Shown here in pieces: positions 1 to 11,566 of a DNA stretch of 64,000 nt (the stretch's first letter is position 1; each line of letters begins with the position of its first letter). The notes below the pieces were generated by a model. That model was not told the origin of the DNA. It saw only the letters and a list, made by a program, of their open reading frames with translations, and searched no databases. A program made the translations under genes and the position numbers. Where the stretch lies: NCBI GenBank assembly GCA_023897205.1, contig JAHWDD010000011.1, positions 372,001 to 436,000 of the forward strand. Reading direction: 5' to 3'. Origin of the DNA: Exophiala sp. HKRS030 (lineage: Eukaryota; Ascomycota; Eurotiomycetes; Chaetothyriales; Herpotrichiellaceae).

Positions 1-2188
1 GAAAGGGCATAAGAAAAGTCATCTTGAGCTGAGTTAATGTAGCCTGACACAGATACTGGACTACATCAAGGTTTGGGTGCAAGTAACTGGAGAGCAGCTT
101 CTGTGCTGGTTGAGATAAAAGGAAGTCACTGACACTTCGGTGCAAATAATCCACGGTGTACTCTGCTGGCGTGTCATGGAAGTTTGCCCGACTCGTTCGT
201 TGAATCTCAAGTAAGCCTCCGCAGCGACCCTCCAGCCGCCTGGTGAGCATAAGGTGTCGACTTCTGAGGACTTCTTTCGCTAGAGGTTCCACGGGAGTCG
301 TTCCCAGGAAGTCAGGTCCCCCTTCTTCCACAAACCAAAATGTCAAAAGGGAAAGCGGTCCGACGACGCTTTGGGCGACCATTTGGAAATAAGCTGCCGC
401 ATAATGACGCTGATGGATAGGTATGCGTTGGAGAATACTATAGAAGACTTCATCCAGATCAGGCGGAAGCTCTCGTAAGCGGGCAACAAGGGCCGCCATG
501 GAATCGCCTTCGACTAATCCTAGTTTGAGTGATCGAACGACTAGGTATACCCAAAGAAAGACCCCTTTGGCTTTATCGACTATCTCTTCGATCAAATTAC
601 TGCATGTGGTTGGGTAAGCGGCCTTCAAAGTACCGAATTCTTTGATTTCCTCAAGTCGATCAATCGTATACGTTTCGATGTCATTTCGCGTTAAGAGCTC
701 CATCCGTAGTTTGGGGAAATCTTCAAACCCACTTTTGAAAGCTGGATACGGCCGACTCGAAACGCAGAGCTTGACGCCTTTGCAAGAGGAGACCTTGACC
801 AAGAAATCTACAAGGTCTGAATGGCAACGGTGATCCCCTTCAAATTCATCGAGACCATCGACAAATATACAGAATCGATAGTCTCTGCTTCCGTTTCCGA
901 GAAGTTCAAGCAGCGTGTTCTCTAGTTCTGTATTGGTCCAAGGCTGTTGATGAGATCCCAATATGGCTGCACGCCAGCGAGATGGGGTTGAAATTGGCAC
1001 CAAGCACGGAGCCTGTCGCAGTAGGTTGTGAATTAGCGATCGGAGGAGACCATTCCGCGACTTCTGAGTCTCCGTGCCTGCTAGCCAGAAAAAGCAACTT
1101 GCTGTTAGTAAAGGTAGATTTTGTGACCATACCTGTGCTGCGAGCGTAGTCTCTTGAGACTCATAAATGAATCGCATAAGTCTGACATTGTCAGTCACGA
1201 GCAATTCTGACTTGGACTTTGTAATCATACGTTGACTTTCCACTTCCAATCTTCCCCGATACCCAGTAGAGGCCTGATGATTCAAGCGGATCTTCGAGCC
1301 ATGTTCTAAAGTTGTCCTCCGTATCCACGCCCTCGTCCGGCTTGTTGAAGACCCATCGACAAGTATTTTGATGAGCCGGATGAACCTGTAGCCTTCGTTC
1401 CTCAATCTGTTGAAAGTAGAGGCTGTTGAGAATGAGATTTCTTGCGTGCTCCTCATCATCAATTCGGATGCGAGAAGTAATGTCGGCGGAGACAGCAGAT
1501 AGTGCGTTCTGCTTCTTCGTTGATGATGTTTGTAACTTCTTTCGAGCCGCATCATTTCGATCCCATGCAGTATGCTTCTGAAGAGAAGTTTTCAATCCGG
1601 CATTGGCGTCGCGAATTGCTTGGAGTATGCTCAATTCAACCCGTTGGCTTTCTGCCAACAAGCTAGCAACATCTCTTTTCTTGTTTCCGCTATGCAAATC
1701 AGTAACATGCTCCCCCCCCTCAAATGCAGAGCAGTTCATTACCTTATGACCACTACTATGTGAAGAATAAGCTGCGATCGCTGCTGGTCCAATCTGCGCT
1801 GCATCGTCTCTATCCCGTCCTTGTGCCAGACAATTTTGAACGCCTGTCGAAAGGATTTGTACGAGGACTGGCCAGGACGACCCGAGAGTCCTTCAAGCAC
1901 CTGACGGAATTCTGCAGCAAGATTCTTGCATTCCTCAGAGACTTTCATCAAAGCTAAATCGGCTTGTGTTGTTTTCGTCGTATTCTCAAAAGAGATGCCA
2001 CGCTGTTGTATCTGGCCATTGAGTTCATCGAGGCGGCGAGTTACTGCGACCAACTCTTCGTGTTCGATCAAAGTGCCTCGAGTACTTTGGGCAATCTCGC
2101 GTTGTTTCGACAATAACCTGCCTGCAAAGTCCAGGAATTGGATGATAGCGGCGGCAGTTCCCAGCGCGCTCACTGGATCAAGCACCAT
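1..2188 (-). CDS. NACHT-type NLR (fungal STAND protein), 5' part, runs off left edge
   Basis: Exons on the minus strand are 2188-1743, 1689-1231 and 1181-1, with introns of 53 and 49 nt. All junctions keep frame and about 695 residues are open to the window edge. The N-terminus (VLDPVSALGTAAAIIQFLDF) resembles the Helo-like N-terminal domain found on many fungal STAND proteins. A P-loop (GKIGSGKST, about residues 294-302, split by intron 2), a Walker B/NACHT motif (FVDGLDEF, about 408-415) and a downstream SSRPYP motif mark the NACHT ATPase. Family knowledge: such NLRs are signal-sensing switches in heterokaryon incompatibility and non-self response, with C-terminal repeats (ankyrin, WD40 or TPR) that would lie outside this window. 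No internal stop was found, so the visible part looks intact. The ligand and repeat type are unknown. Confidence 0.85.
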
Positions 2189-2688
2189 GCTGTCGAAATC
2201 AGTTGATGTGTATGAAAGGGTGAGATATTTCCTATGTCAGTTCATGTTGGAAGTGTTGCCTACAGGTAGGCTGAAAACTGATCAACTCAGCCGCGGGGAT
2301 GGCCAGGTCTGTCTCGTACCAAGCGAACCAAGGATATTGAAGCAGCCAGTGGTGCTAGGGTCTCACGAGTCAATCGATTCGTATTTACGTTAGCTTCTCG
2401 CAAGACTAGGAGATCAGCTGTCAACTGCGCCTGCTTCGCAAAACAGGAGACTATTTCGTCCTCATAACACAAACAACAAACAACTCATCGTCGGATGGCA
2501 CAATATCATCAAATCTTACGTTAGCAATAGCCTTGCGGCCTTTTCAACTCGTAACCATACTTTCACATCTGCCAAAGCCACGATTGAGTAGACGGTCTGC
2601 CCAACCAAGGCTGTATTTCCACATAGTCGACTCCTAGCAATGCAAATATTTTCAACCCCAACGCCTCGCTGCAAATCAAACCATGGCC
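2189..2688. promoter_or_regulatory. Intergenic: NLR 5' region and RPB5 3' region
   Basis: This 500-bp gap lies between the start of the NLR gene and the stop of RPB5, both on the minus strand, so it should hold the NLR promoter and the RPB5 terminator. Only short overlapping frames without conserved motifs are seen. Confidence 0.5.
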
Positions 2689-3514
2689 TTAGAAGACCCA
2701 CCGGTAGCTGGCATACCGACCAGCTGTCTCACTCTTCCGGATGATCTTGACCACGTTCCCTCTTTTCAAGCCTAGATACCTGGCCACAGGATCGCTATAT
2801 TGAATCCGCGGCAGCTGAGTCTCTTTCAACCGGTATCGGTCCAACAGAACCTTCTTCTCTTCCGCGCTAAGCAAGACATGCTTGGGGACCAGTTCGTGTC
2901 TCGTGATATTGACAAGCAGATCCTGCTCTTGAAACCACTCTGCCGTAATCCCACGTTCTGTCAAAGGCTCGAAGGCTCGAAGGGCAGCACCAGTGACGGG
3001 TCCGATGGTAATGAAAATGCCAGTAGTAAATTTATGTTGATCAAGATGCTGAGCAAATGCGCGCAGGTGCTTAATACCGATTGTGGTCTCTGGACTGAAC
3101 TCGACCCAGATTGTGCCTGCCGTGGTTGAAGGGTTTGGGTTTTTGGCAGTCGCTCTGGGGGTATCGCGCTTGATCATCTCTTCCGTAGGAGTAGCCTGTA
3201 ATCTCATCATTCTCCGGCTATGGCAAACAAAGTCAGCAGGATAATAATGTGGCACTGTCAAAGAACTCACTCTGCGGTTCCGGTTTGTCTGTCACAGTAA
3301 TCCCGCTGGAATTTGTCTCGAGAGATGGTCAGCTCTTCTTGGGAGATGGCATATCCCTGTTTCAGTGTGTCAGTAATCAGAGGAAGGTCCAAATCATTTG
3401 TCCACTACATACGCGGTCGACAAGCATCTCTAATACTGTCTTCCATGTTCGCCATAATCGAGTGATTTCTTTCTCGGCATCTACCGACAGCTTTGGTCGG
3501 TCTTCGTAATCCAT
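2689..3514 (-). CDS. rpb5: RNA polymerases I, II and III shared subunit RPABC1 (Rpb5)
   Basis: Exons 3514-3413, 3356-3271 and 3217-2689 encode 238 residues; introns are 56 and 53 nt and all phases fit. Rpb5 is shared by the three nuclear RNA polymerases and sits at the downstream-DNA jaw. Exon 1 starts [21 protein letters not shown], exon 2 gives [11 protein letters not shown], and exon 3 gives [14 protein letters not shown], matching the N-terminal jaw domain. The C-terminal assembly domain is well conserved ([19 protein letters not shown], then [19 protein letters not shown], then the end YASYRWVF). The protein is slightly longer than yeast Rpb5 (215 aa) because of a loop near residues 75-95. 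It is transcribed divergently from BFR1. Identification is secure; the start is the only ATG that gives the conserved N-terminus. Confidence 0.96.
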
Positions 3515-4068
3515 GCTTGATATGAGACTGAGGCGAGGACGTATTACGCGGAATGAAGAGAAAGGACTTATGGCCTGACTGTCTTTGTTCTCACGGCGCA
3601 GGCACTTCACCAGCATTCAGAAAAAGTGACGAGGCTTGGCGGGAATAGAAAAAGTACGCGCTAACAGATATTCGGGGTTTCGCTAACGATTCACCCGATC
3701 AACGCCGCTTTTCCTATCCCTCAAGTTATTCTTTTGACCGAGACACGACCAAACATGGCCAGAATAAAGGCAGCGTCATACTCAACCGAAAGAAGAACCC
3801 AAACCTTGGCGCGACTTTTCCTGGGAATTTTCTCCACACCGAAACGGATGAATCGACTGACTGAGCGACAACTCGCAAAGGTCCCTCACCGGCTCAACCT
3901 GTATTTGGGTCTCAACTGAGGTATCTGTCGCTCTCCTAAGTACCTTTCTTCGTATCGTATCAGTCAAATCCTTTTTCTAAGCCACGCGATCTTAGTATGG
4001 ATTAGTCATTGTTATATCGCCTACTCCGCTCTCGATTCTTGTCCACCTGTCGTTCACTTCTCACAAAC
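3515..4068. promoter_or_regulatory. Divergent promoter region, RPB5 / BFR1
   Basis: 554 bp separate the divergent RPB5 and BFR1 start codons. No convincing gene is present. Short frames here lack conserved motifs. It most likely holds both promoters and 5' leaders, consistent with two constitutively expressed translation/transcription genes. Confidence 0.6.
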
Positions 4069-5473
4069 ATGGCTGATTCTGAAACCACCCCTCCCGCCAC
4101 TAACGGCGCACAAAAGGCTCGTCCAGAAAAGCCCGACGAGGCCAAGTTCAAGGCTGATGTAGCAAAAGCCGAGAAGGAGCACGAAGCGGCTCAAGCCAGA
4201 TTTGTATGTGTCCGATCTACTCTTTTCATCGAATTCCACTCTAATAATTCATCAGCAAGCTGCCAAGAGCAAGTTCGACACTGCTCGGCCTGGAAAGTCT
4301 TCTCCTGCGAACGATCGATTTCGAGAACTTGTCGAGGAACAAAAGGTCATTCGCCAGAAGCAGCAGGAGCATAAGGTAGGCAAGGCTGGGCTTCAAGAGA
4401 AATACAACAAGAATGAGTCCGAGATCAAGAAATGGATCGCCGAGCAGAAGGATGTCCGCTCTCGAGCTGGCTTCAAGAGCGCCGATGAGATCGATGCAAA
4501 GGTTGCCAGTCTCACTAAACAAGTTGACTCGGGCAACATGAAGTTGGTGGACGAAAAGAAGGCTCTCGCCGAGATCTCCTCCCTCAAGCGACAGAAGAAG
4601 ACCTTCTCCGGTCTGGATGACTTGCAGAAGAAGATTGACGAGAAGAAGGCCGAGAATGCCGAGCTCCGAAAATCGTTCGACAACCAGGAAACTCGGGAGC
4701 TGTCGCAGAAGTATGAGAACAACCAAAAGGAACTTGACGACATCAAGGCTACTCGAGAAGATGCCAACAAGAACATTGACAACCTTAGGGCAGAGAAGGA
4801 CCAACGCTACCAGGAGCAAACAGTTACCTGGGAAGCGATCAAATCGGTCAAGGACGCCTACCATGCTCAACGCAAGGCCTACAAGGAGTACGAAGATCAA
4901 CTCTACCAACAGCGACGTGAACGCCAGAAGGCTGAACGTGAGGCCTACGAGAAGGAAAAGCGCCGTCGTGTTGCCGAGCAGAAACTGGAGGAGGCTAGTG
5001 AACCCGCCTTCTTGGACGAAATCCGTACCGCGGAAGGACTTATCCGCCATTTCGATCACTCATACGCTGCCGAGGGTGGCGAGAAAGGACCAGGTCAATT
5101 TGCAGCCACTGCTCAACGCACTGTCGACGAGTCTGGTTTCAAGGGTATGAAAGTGATGAAGAAGGACGACGAAGACTTCTTTGTTGGCGGTGGAGGTAAA
5201 AAGAAGGGCAAGGGTAAGAAGGGCGGTGCGACATCATCTACCGAGGGACCTTTGAACTTGAACGTTGGCATCTTTGAGGAGCTTGCCAAGGTCGGCGTTG
5301 ACCCACCAAGCAGCCAAGCAGACGTTCCTGGAGTTGTCGACAAATTGAAGGCAAAAGTGGCTACTTGGAAGGAGGGTCAAAAGGCCCAGACGGAAAAGAA
5401 CATTGAGAAAGCCCGCAAGGAAATCGAGAAACTTGAAGTGGACGGCACTGAAGCCCCAGCTGCTGCCGCATGA
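4069..5473 (+). CDS. bfr1: Bfr1-like polysome/mRNP-associated coiled-coil protein (nuclear segregation protein Bfr1)
   Basis: Exons 4069-4203 and 4256-5473 join across a 52-nt intron (GTATGT...ATCAG) to give 450 residues. Bfr1 proteins bind mRNA on ER-associated polysomes and were first found through brefeldin A resistance and ploidy effects. The sequence begins with a short acidic/Pro-rich leader, then a long highly charged coiled coil of about residues 20-300 (for example NKNIDNLRAEKDQRYQEQ). The conserved tail segment PAFLDEIRTAEGLIRHFD follows, then a Gly/Lys-rich patch (GGGGKKKGKGKKG), and a C-terminal helix LNLNVGIFEELAKVGVDPP. Length and domain order match other filamentous fungi. The start ATG is followed at once by the conserved ADSETTPP-type leader. 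Confidence 0.92.
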
Positions 5474-5975
5474 ATTCTATATAGCACGGGAACAGAAAAA
5501 ACCTGAGAGCCTTCTACTAGCTACATCCTAAAGAATCCCGATGTTCACAGCATTGGACACCGGAGATATCATTCATAATGGAAGATTGAAACCGTACTTT
5601 GATTGCTCATCAAGATGCCGACTCCAATTTGGAGAATTATGCTCCGTACTACGTATTGTACCTATCTGACCCGAGTCATAGCGTGTTATTTACCTGCCGT
5701 CCTGATTCGGATTGTTTATCTCCATTATCTCCGTCCATCTCGACGTCATTTAGCAAGACTTCAACATCTTACGACTCCGTCTGAGTTCGAGCGGAGAATT
5801 GCCGATGAATTGTGATTCTTTCAATCCCTTCTATCCCCGAGGTACCTCTGTTGATTCTTCGTCTATTGTATTTCATCAGCCTCTCCTTCGCTCAAGGCAT
5901 CGTGTGCACGGATCGATACGTAAGCCAACGTTTCCTGGTGCTGCAACGCATACCTGTCTCCTTTAACAGAACACG
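5474..5975. other. Intergenic, BFR1 3' end to SDR 5' region
   Basis: 502 bp with no supported gene. It includes a CTCCGTAC copy of a short element that recurs between genes (5642-5649) and a pyrimidine-rich run just before the SDR start, as expected of a fungal promoter. Confidence 0.5.
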
Positions 5976-6896
5976 ATGGCATCCGTATTCCGACCCGGCT
6001 CTCTCGCTTTGATCACAGGCTCTGCCTCGGGGGTGGGGTTCGCATTCGCCCAACACTGTCGTCGACAGGGCATGCACCTCGCGTTGATCGACAACAACGG
6101 CAGTGCCTTGCAGAAGGCATCCCAGGTTCTTCAAACGACCAGCAGCACATCCAAAGGCTCCGAAACACTCCAAACGCTCACTTACGAAATGGACGTCTCT
6201 GACTCATCGGCCTGGTCCAAGGTGAAATCTGACCTGTCTCAGAAATTCACGGCCATCGACCTCCTCATGCTCAACGCCGGCATGTCCATCCGCACGACCC
6301 AACCTTGGTCGGACGCCGACTACTTCCACAAGACGTTTGGGGTCAACTTCTTCGGCATCGTCCACGGCCTGACCACGTTCCTCCCCATGGTCCAAAAGGC
6401 TTCGGGCCCGTCGGCCGTCGTCCTCACGGGTTCCAAGCAGGGCATCACCAACCCTCCCTCGAACCCGGCCTACAACGCGACCAAGTCGGCCGTCAAGACC
6501 GTCGCGGAGCAACTCGCCTACGACCTGCGGACGGAGTCGTCGTCGATCTACAACCCCCGAGTGTCGGTCCACCTGCTCGTGCCCGGGTGGACGTTTACCG
6601 GACTCAGCGGGAACCAAGGTCCTGTGCCGGATGAAGAGGCGCTGAGTAAGAAGCCCCGCGGCGCGTGGTTGGCGAGTCAGGTGTGCGAGTACGGGGTCAA
6701 GAAGATGGCCGAGGGGAAGTTCTACATCATCTGCCCGGACACGGACGTCGACGAGGCCCTCGACCAGGCCAGGATGACGTGGGGTGCCGGTGACGTGGTC
6801 GAGGGACGAAGTCCGCTCAGTAGGTGGGACGACAAGTACAAGAACGAGGCGGCGGACTGGATTGCCAAGGAAGCCAGTAGGAGGAGAGGGCAGTAG
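5976..6896 (+). CDS. Short-chain dehydrogenase/reductase (SDR, classical type)
   Basis: A single exon of 306 residues. The Rossmann dinucleotide-binding motif TGSASGVG is at residues 14-21, the NAG motif (LMLNAGM) follows beta-4, and the catalytic set is Ser153, Tyr166 and Lys170 in AYNATKSA. These are the hallmarks of classical SDRs, which oxidise or reduce alcohols, ketones or related groups with NAD(P)(H). The acidic residue after beta-2 (LALIDNN) favours NAD(H) over NADPH, which is an inference. The C-terminal third (WTFTGLSG, then EGKFYIICPDTDVDEALDQ) is like uncharacterised fungal SDRs. No neighbouring pathway genes point to a substrate. It is GC-rich with strong codon bias, giving long but meaningless antisense frames. 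Confidence 0.9.
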   Translation: MASVFRPGSLALITGSASGVGFAFAQHCRRQGMHLALIDNNGSALQKASQVLQTTSSTSKGSETLQTLTYEMDVSDSSAWSKVKSDLSQKFTAIDLLMLNAGMSIRTTQPWSDADYFHKTFGVNFFGIVHGLTTFLPMVQKASGPSAVVLTGSKQGITNPPSNPAYNATKSAVKTVAEQLAYDLRTESSSIYNPRVSVHLLVPGWTFTGLSGNQGPVPDEEALSKKPRGAWLASQVCEYGVKKMAEGKFYIICPDTDVDEALDQARMTWGAGDVVEGRSPLSRWDDKYKNEAADWIAKEASRRRGQ

Positions 6897-7246
6897 GGAG
6901 CAGAAAGTCACAATAGTCGGAAACAACATATTTGTGACCGGAGACTGTCCCTCTCAAACACCACACTGCAAACGTTTGGTCAAGAAACTGCAGTCTACTC
7001 CATAGACAAGTAAGCATCTCCTTTCCGAATGTGCTTGACCGGCATCATTCCGTCAACCTCAGAAAAACCAAGGCTCTATCGTATAGGCTTTTCCAGCCTT
7101 GACAGAAATATCATGAGAGCTCTTTAGCCCTCCTTCACAACGCTCTGCTCAACCTCCCTCCTACGCCTCAGTTACGTGTAAAGCGCCGTCCTCCGGCTTA
7201 TCTTTAGCTTCTTCCGTCGCTGGGCGTGACGAGCATGGAAGAATCG
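6897..7246. terminator. Convergent 3' region, SDR / beta-lactamase-fold gene
   Basis: 350 bp between two convergent stop codons. No gene is seen. It should contain both polyadenylation regions. Confidence 0.45.
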
Positions 7247-9177
7247 CTAGCTCACGTCTTTCGTCATCGTCACTCTTAAGCCGGGGATTCTCACGGTGAC
7301 GGCGTCAACGATTGAGTCGACCTGGAAAATGAATTCATCGAGAGCTTGCCCACCATAAGTCAACTGGTCGACGTTGTCCCACGCTTCGGTAGCTTGTCCA
7401 AAGAGCTGGGGGACACCACCCATTTGAGCGACTGTGAGACCGGACTTTGGACTGTGATCCGTCAAGAACACCGCTCGTAGCCTCAGCTCCCTGCCATCCT
7501 CTGAGAGAATGGCCGGGTAAAGCCGTACAGATAGGAGACTCCCGCTGCCGGTAGAACGTGAGTAGTCGTCCGCCACCTGCAGAAAATCAACCCCGTTGCT
7601 GAACCATCTTCGAACCTCGAGGCCTGGCCCTTCTGATGGAACGACCAGTTGAAGGCTGTCAGACTCGACGCTGGTGGTGGCGGCGCTGCGCCTGTGATAC
7701 CACCCCACAAGTCGCTGCATTCGCGCTTGCCGGTCAGCGATGACTTGCAGAGTCCTTGTCGTTACAATATCGGCCAAACGAGGCGGCAGCTGAAGATCTC
7801 CGGACGAAGCGACCAATTCCGAGATGACGATGCCATAATCCGGGACCAAGATCAACCAGGAATTGTAAGTTCCAATGCTGCCGGATTTACAGTAGAGATC
7901 TACAACCCGGCCCGATATGTTGGTGCGGTAGATCTCCCAAGGCATGCCGATGGAAAGAAACAGGGACGATGTGTGCGCCGAAGGTTTCAGCCAGCGCCTC
8001 GTGTCCAGGCGTGAGAGCCGACGGCTGCTCAGGATCGCTTCCCCGAGGGAGCACAGGTCCTTGACTGTCGAGTAGAGGCCACCAGAGCTGTCTTACCGTC
8101 AGGACAAGCACTCAAAGTCTGGTTGGGCAAAAAAAAGGAGAAACCTTCCAAACACTTACGGTGTCTCATCGCCAATGTCGTCTGACCAGCCAGAGTCGGT
8201 TGCATTTGTCAAAATGGCGCCGAGAATATCCTGTGGCTTACTTGCATATGTGTAGTTCAAGCCCAGCGGTTCCAGTACCAGACTGCGCAGCGAGGCAGAA
8301 TAGTTCTTGTTGGTGATTTTCTCCACGACATATCCTAGAAGTCGGAAGGCATTATTTGAGTATGCCGGGGTTTGGAAAGCCTCAAAGACTGCGTCACGCT
8401 TTTGTATTGCCGCGAGGAAGTCTGTTTCATACCCATTAGTATAACTTTGCTACCCGACAATCTGTCGAAGTGGAATCAGAATCTAACCTGAGCGAGAGCA
8501 AGTTGGTGCACTGTTCTCGTCGGTGCAGCCTGGGAAGACGGAGTGCGTAAGGTTAGGAAGGCCAGGCGTATGCGGGAGATTTGCCAGATCCCCTAGATTG
8601 TCTACGGCAATATCAGCACCCAAGGGGGAAAAAATGAGATATCCTGGAAAGAAGGCTTACAATCCCTTGCGATGCCGGCCATGTGTGAACCCAAAGCACC
8701 AATAGTGATCTCCGACCAGTTGGCGGTAAGTCGTTCGAAACTGTTGGTAGTGTTGAGGATTGGTGCTGCCTCCGTGGGAGCTACCAATTCGGGTATAAAG
8801 TCTCCAATCCATCGCGAAAAGATGTCATAGCTTTCAGAGATCAAGAGTGTGTATATGGTGAAAAGTTTAGAGACACTGCCGATGCGGAAAACTGTACCTT
8901 CGTCGACATTCTTGTTTTGATCCGTCGAATAATAGAAGGAGAATAATGGCTCGTCGGCGTAGATCGACGTGACTCGAGCGGCGATCATCAGCGACGTGTT
9001 TGTGATGTTCTCGCAGTATGTAGAGAGCTCGCGGGTGATGTCGTCGCCGCCAAATGGTGAGAAGACATTTGTACTGGAGTGGATATCGAAGACTGGCCCG
9101 AGAAAAGTGTCAAAGCCTTGGGTTGCGCTACTGAGGCCCGTAAAAACAAGCGGTGCTACCAGCTTGACGAAATGCAT
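7247..9177 (-). CDS. Secreted beta-lactamase/transpeptidase-fold serine hydrolase
   Basis: Exons 9177-8661, 8601-8488, 8421-8160 and 8087-7247 give 577 residues across introns of 59, 66 and 72 nt. A signal peptide is clear (MHFVKLVAPLVFTGLSSATQ). The three class C/penicillin-binding motifs are present: SxxK at Ser101-Lys104 (SVSK), YxN at Tyr231 (YSN) and a KSG box at Lys365 (CKSGSIG). The segment GGLYSTVKDL is also typical of the family. Several N-glycosylation sequons fit secretion. Family members hydrolyse esters, amides or lactams and are common near fungal secondary-metabolite or cell-surface genes. The 200-residue C-terminal extension after the KSG box is like other fungal members. The substrate is unknown. 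The active-site residues look intact, so this is unlikely to be a pseudogene. Confidence 0.9.
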
Positions 9178-9576
9178 TCTTGATAAAGGGTCTCAACAAC
9201 TAAGTGGTAGGCAGTTGCTACACTGATTCAACTGGCCGCCAGAACACAAATACGATTGAAAGGTGAGATATAGCTTGCAGAGTGCCAGGGGGGTTGGGAG
9301 ACTTATGACTCCCGTTCAAGTTTGATCGAGAATGTAGCTTCTACGAGATGTCATGCGAAACTAACTTCCAAAGGTAGAGGAGCGATGTGCTCGAGGCTCT
9401 TCGTCTCATTCGCCGTGTCGTCTACTTCATACCAGATTGGAATTATGGAGCCCGTACCATCAATATCCACCCTTGGTTTCGCCAAAATTGGCAAAAGAAC
9501 TAAGATCCAGGCAGCAAGAATGCAGAAGTGATCAATTTAGATCCCAGCGGACATTCAATCTTTTCAACCTCCAGCA
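9178..9576. promoter_or_regulatory. Intergenic between beta-lactamase-fold gene start and Zn2Cys6 gene stop
   Basis: 399 bp. It should hold the promoter of the minus-strand hydrolase gene and the 3' end of the regulator gene. No coding signal was recognised. Confidence 0.45.
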
Positions 9577-11187
9577 TCACCAACTGACCTGGAAGAATCG
9601 ATCATCCCAAGCGTCTTTTGTGTCCTGAGACCGAAGCGAACAGCATACCTCTGAGTAATGCTTGCGTGGTTCTATATCGGTACCCACTGAGTGCACTCTT
9701 TTAAACTCGGGAACTCGGTGGTGTTTTAGAAAAGTTTCGTCGAGACCACTCTCTTCGAGCTCTTTGACTGTAAGTGCTATTTTGGCCATGGCAGCACCGT
9801 TCCATACACCTTCTGTACCTTTAGCTTCAGACAGTAGTTCTATCGCTTCAGCCCGGATTGATCGCTCTCGGCATCGTGTGGCGGTGAAAAAGAGTGGTTG
9901 TATTATCCCAAGTCCCAGAGAAAACAGCGGGCCGTCCGCGTTTGCTAGGTGGCCGCGTAACACTGACCTAGACATAGTGACAATGGATCTGAAAGGGTCG
10001 TCGTATTCGTCGTAGCAGAGTTGATTTGGACAAAGGGCAGTTTGTAAGAGAATCTCAGCCGTTCTATGATGAATTAGGAGCAATCTCGACTTAATTTGAC
10101 ATTCCATATTTCGGTAGCCAACGCTATCGAGCAATGAATAAAACAATTGCTTCCACCGGTGGGACTCGTCTTTCAGCAGCCGCGTCTGAACTGTTACGAA
10201 TGAAGGTCTCTCTTCTGGGTCTAAATAGCAGAACCCCTGGGTGGTGGGTGCTCTTAAAAATGCCCAGAGTTTGCTCAGGTGTGAATAAAGGTGACGTTGG
10301 GCGGTTTGAAGTGAGTCAAAACCAACTTCTTCGGATGGGAAACCAAGGTTGAGTCGCGGCACCCAGCCTTCGACGAAAGTTGATCCTTGGACATCAAGAC
10401 GCATAAAAGTGTCCGTAATGTTGGTGTCCACTAAACCAGAGAAGACGAATCAGTAGATGGCGCAGGCTCCTATGCTTAGGCTCTCACCTTCACAGGAAGA
10501 ACAAACTCGCAAGCTGCTCTCCAAATGCAGTCGTGCCCCGCCGTAGTCACCCTGCATGAGCTCATAGCAAATACCGAGAAGGGAGCAAACCAAAGCTATT
10601 TCAATCGCCAATTTGTCTGGTCGAAGTAACATCATCTGTAGAGCTCGGATGAACTTTCCATAGGACTCGAGAGAAAACGTTGTGGCAGCAGAGCGCCCTG
10701 GCCACTGGGACATATTCTGGAGCTGAAGCGCAGTGAAAGCAACCGCAGCATGCCGCACGCAAGATTCCTGATGGAGGCACTGTAGGATCAAACGTTCGAG
10801 GCGTCGAGACGTATCATCAGAAACAGAAGCAACCATCTTGTGACGAAAAGCATCGAGACAGTGGATTTCAAGGCTTCGTTTCGCATGGTCTCTGTAGGAT
10901 AACATCGCGATACTCAGGGCTGTGGCGGGGGCTGTCCACTTGGCGATTGGACGCCGTGAGCTGGGCGTCACATAGCCATCACACTTGCGTCCTGTCAGGG
11001 TGCATTGCCGGCAGGCCGGTTTGATTTCATCACATTTGACTCGCCGTATTCTATCAAGCATAAGCAGATGAGTACGGAGCACGAGGGATGCCGGCGATTA
11101 AGGATGGTGCGACACCATCCGAGCTGCTTACCTGCAGGTGACACATCCAAGACGAGATCGAGACGAGCCTCTTCTGATCTGTCCCAT
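9577..11187 (-). CDS. Zn(II)2Cys6 fungal transcription factor
   Basis: Exons 11187-11132, 11050-10488 and 10430-9577 give 490 residues. Intron 1 (81 nt) lies inside the zinc cluster, between Cys18 and Arg20. Once spliced, the cluster reads C15-VT-C18-RIRRVK-C25-DEIKPA-C32-RQ-C35-TLTGRK-C42, the classical Zn2Cys6 spacing, preceded by a short basic leader. The rest is an alpha-helical fungal regulatory region without a fungal_trans signature that I can name; such proteins usually control neighbouring metabolic genes. It is transcribed divergently from the glucosyltransferase-like gene, so that gene is a possible target, but this is inference from position only. The start ATG lies only one base after the stop of a 106-codon upstream frame. 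Confidence 0.9.
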
Positions 11188-11188
11188 G

Positions 11189-11509
11189 CTAGCAACGATG
11201 CCACGTCGAAGACGCAATGGTGGCAGGAAATATCTCACGGGGGTCCAAAGTCAGGACCTCTTTAATCGTGAGGAGAATAGGCAGCCGGGAAGATTTTGGC
11301 GGTGGAGATACATAGCCTCGATTCGAAGAAATCCACTTGGCCCACCAAATATCTTCCTCCGACTGGCCGCTTCGTCTAATATTGTCCAAAATAGTCCTAG
11401 CCTTGTCGTCAGGCAACTGGCCTTTCCCCTTACTACCTGACCCGATCAGGACTGAGGCCGTTGACTTGAGATCCTGATACTTGCCCAGGCTAAGACTATT
11501 AAAACGCAT
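11189..11509 (-). CDS. Small ORF upstream of the Zn2Cys6 regulator (uORF or doubtful gene)
   Basis: A 106-codon frame starting at an ATG and ending in TAG one base before the regulator's start codon. It occupies nearly all of the 379-bp divergent promoter. The product is basic and Ser-rich, with no motif I recognise. It could be a long uORF, a small gene, or chance. I did not find a splice that fuses it in frame to the zinc cluster. Low confidence that it encodes a stable protein. Confidence 0.25.
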   Translation of the reverse strand: MRFNSLSLGKYQDLKSTASVLIGSGSKGKGQLPDDKARTILDNIRRSGQSEEDIWWAKWISSNRGYVSPPPKSSRLPILLTIKEVLTLDPREIFPATIASSTWHRC

Positions 11510-11566
11510 GTCGACTCTCCATGTTGGGGCTATGCAAGCCGCTCTTTAAACCTCCTACGGGCGCAT

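Noticed and set aside
4241..5059. 272-codon Leu-rich minus-strand frame
   Set aside because: Antisense to the coiled coil of BFR1; apparent membrane segments are an artefact of GAG/AAG codons read in reverse.
6204..6929. 241-codon minus-strand frame opposite the SDR gene
   Set aside because: Antisense to a GC-rich, strongly codon-biased gene; Arg/Val/Gly/His-rich with no conserved motif.
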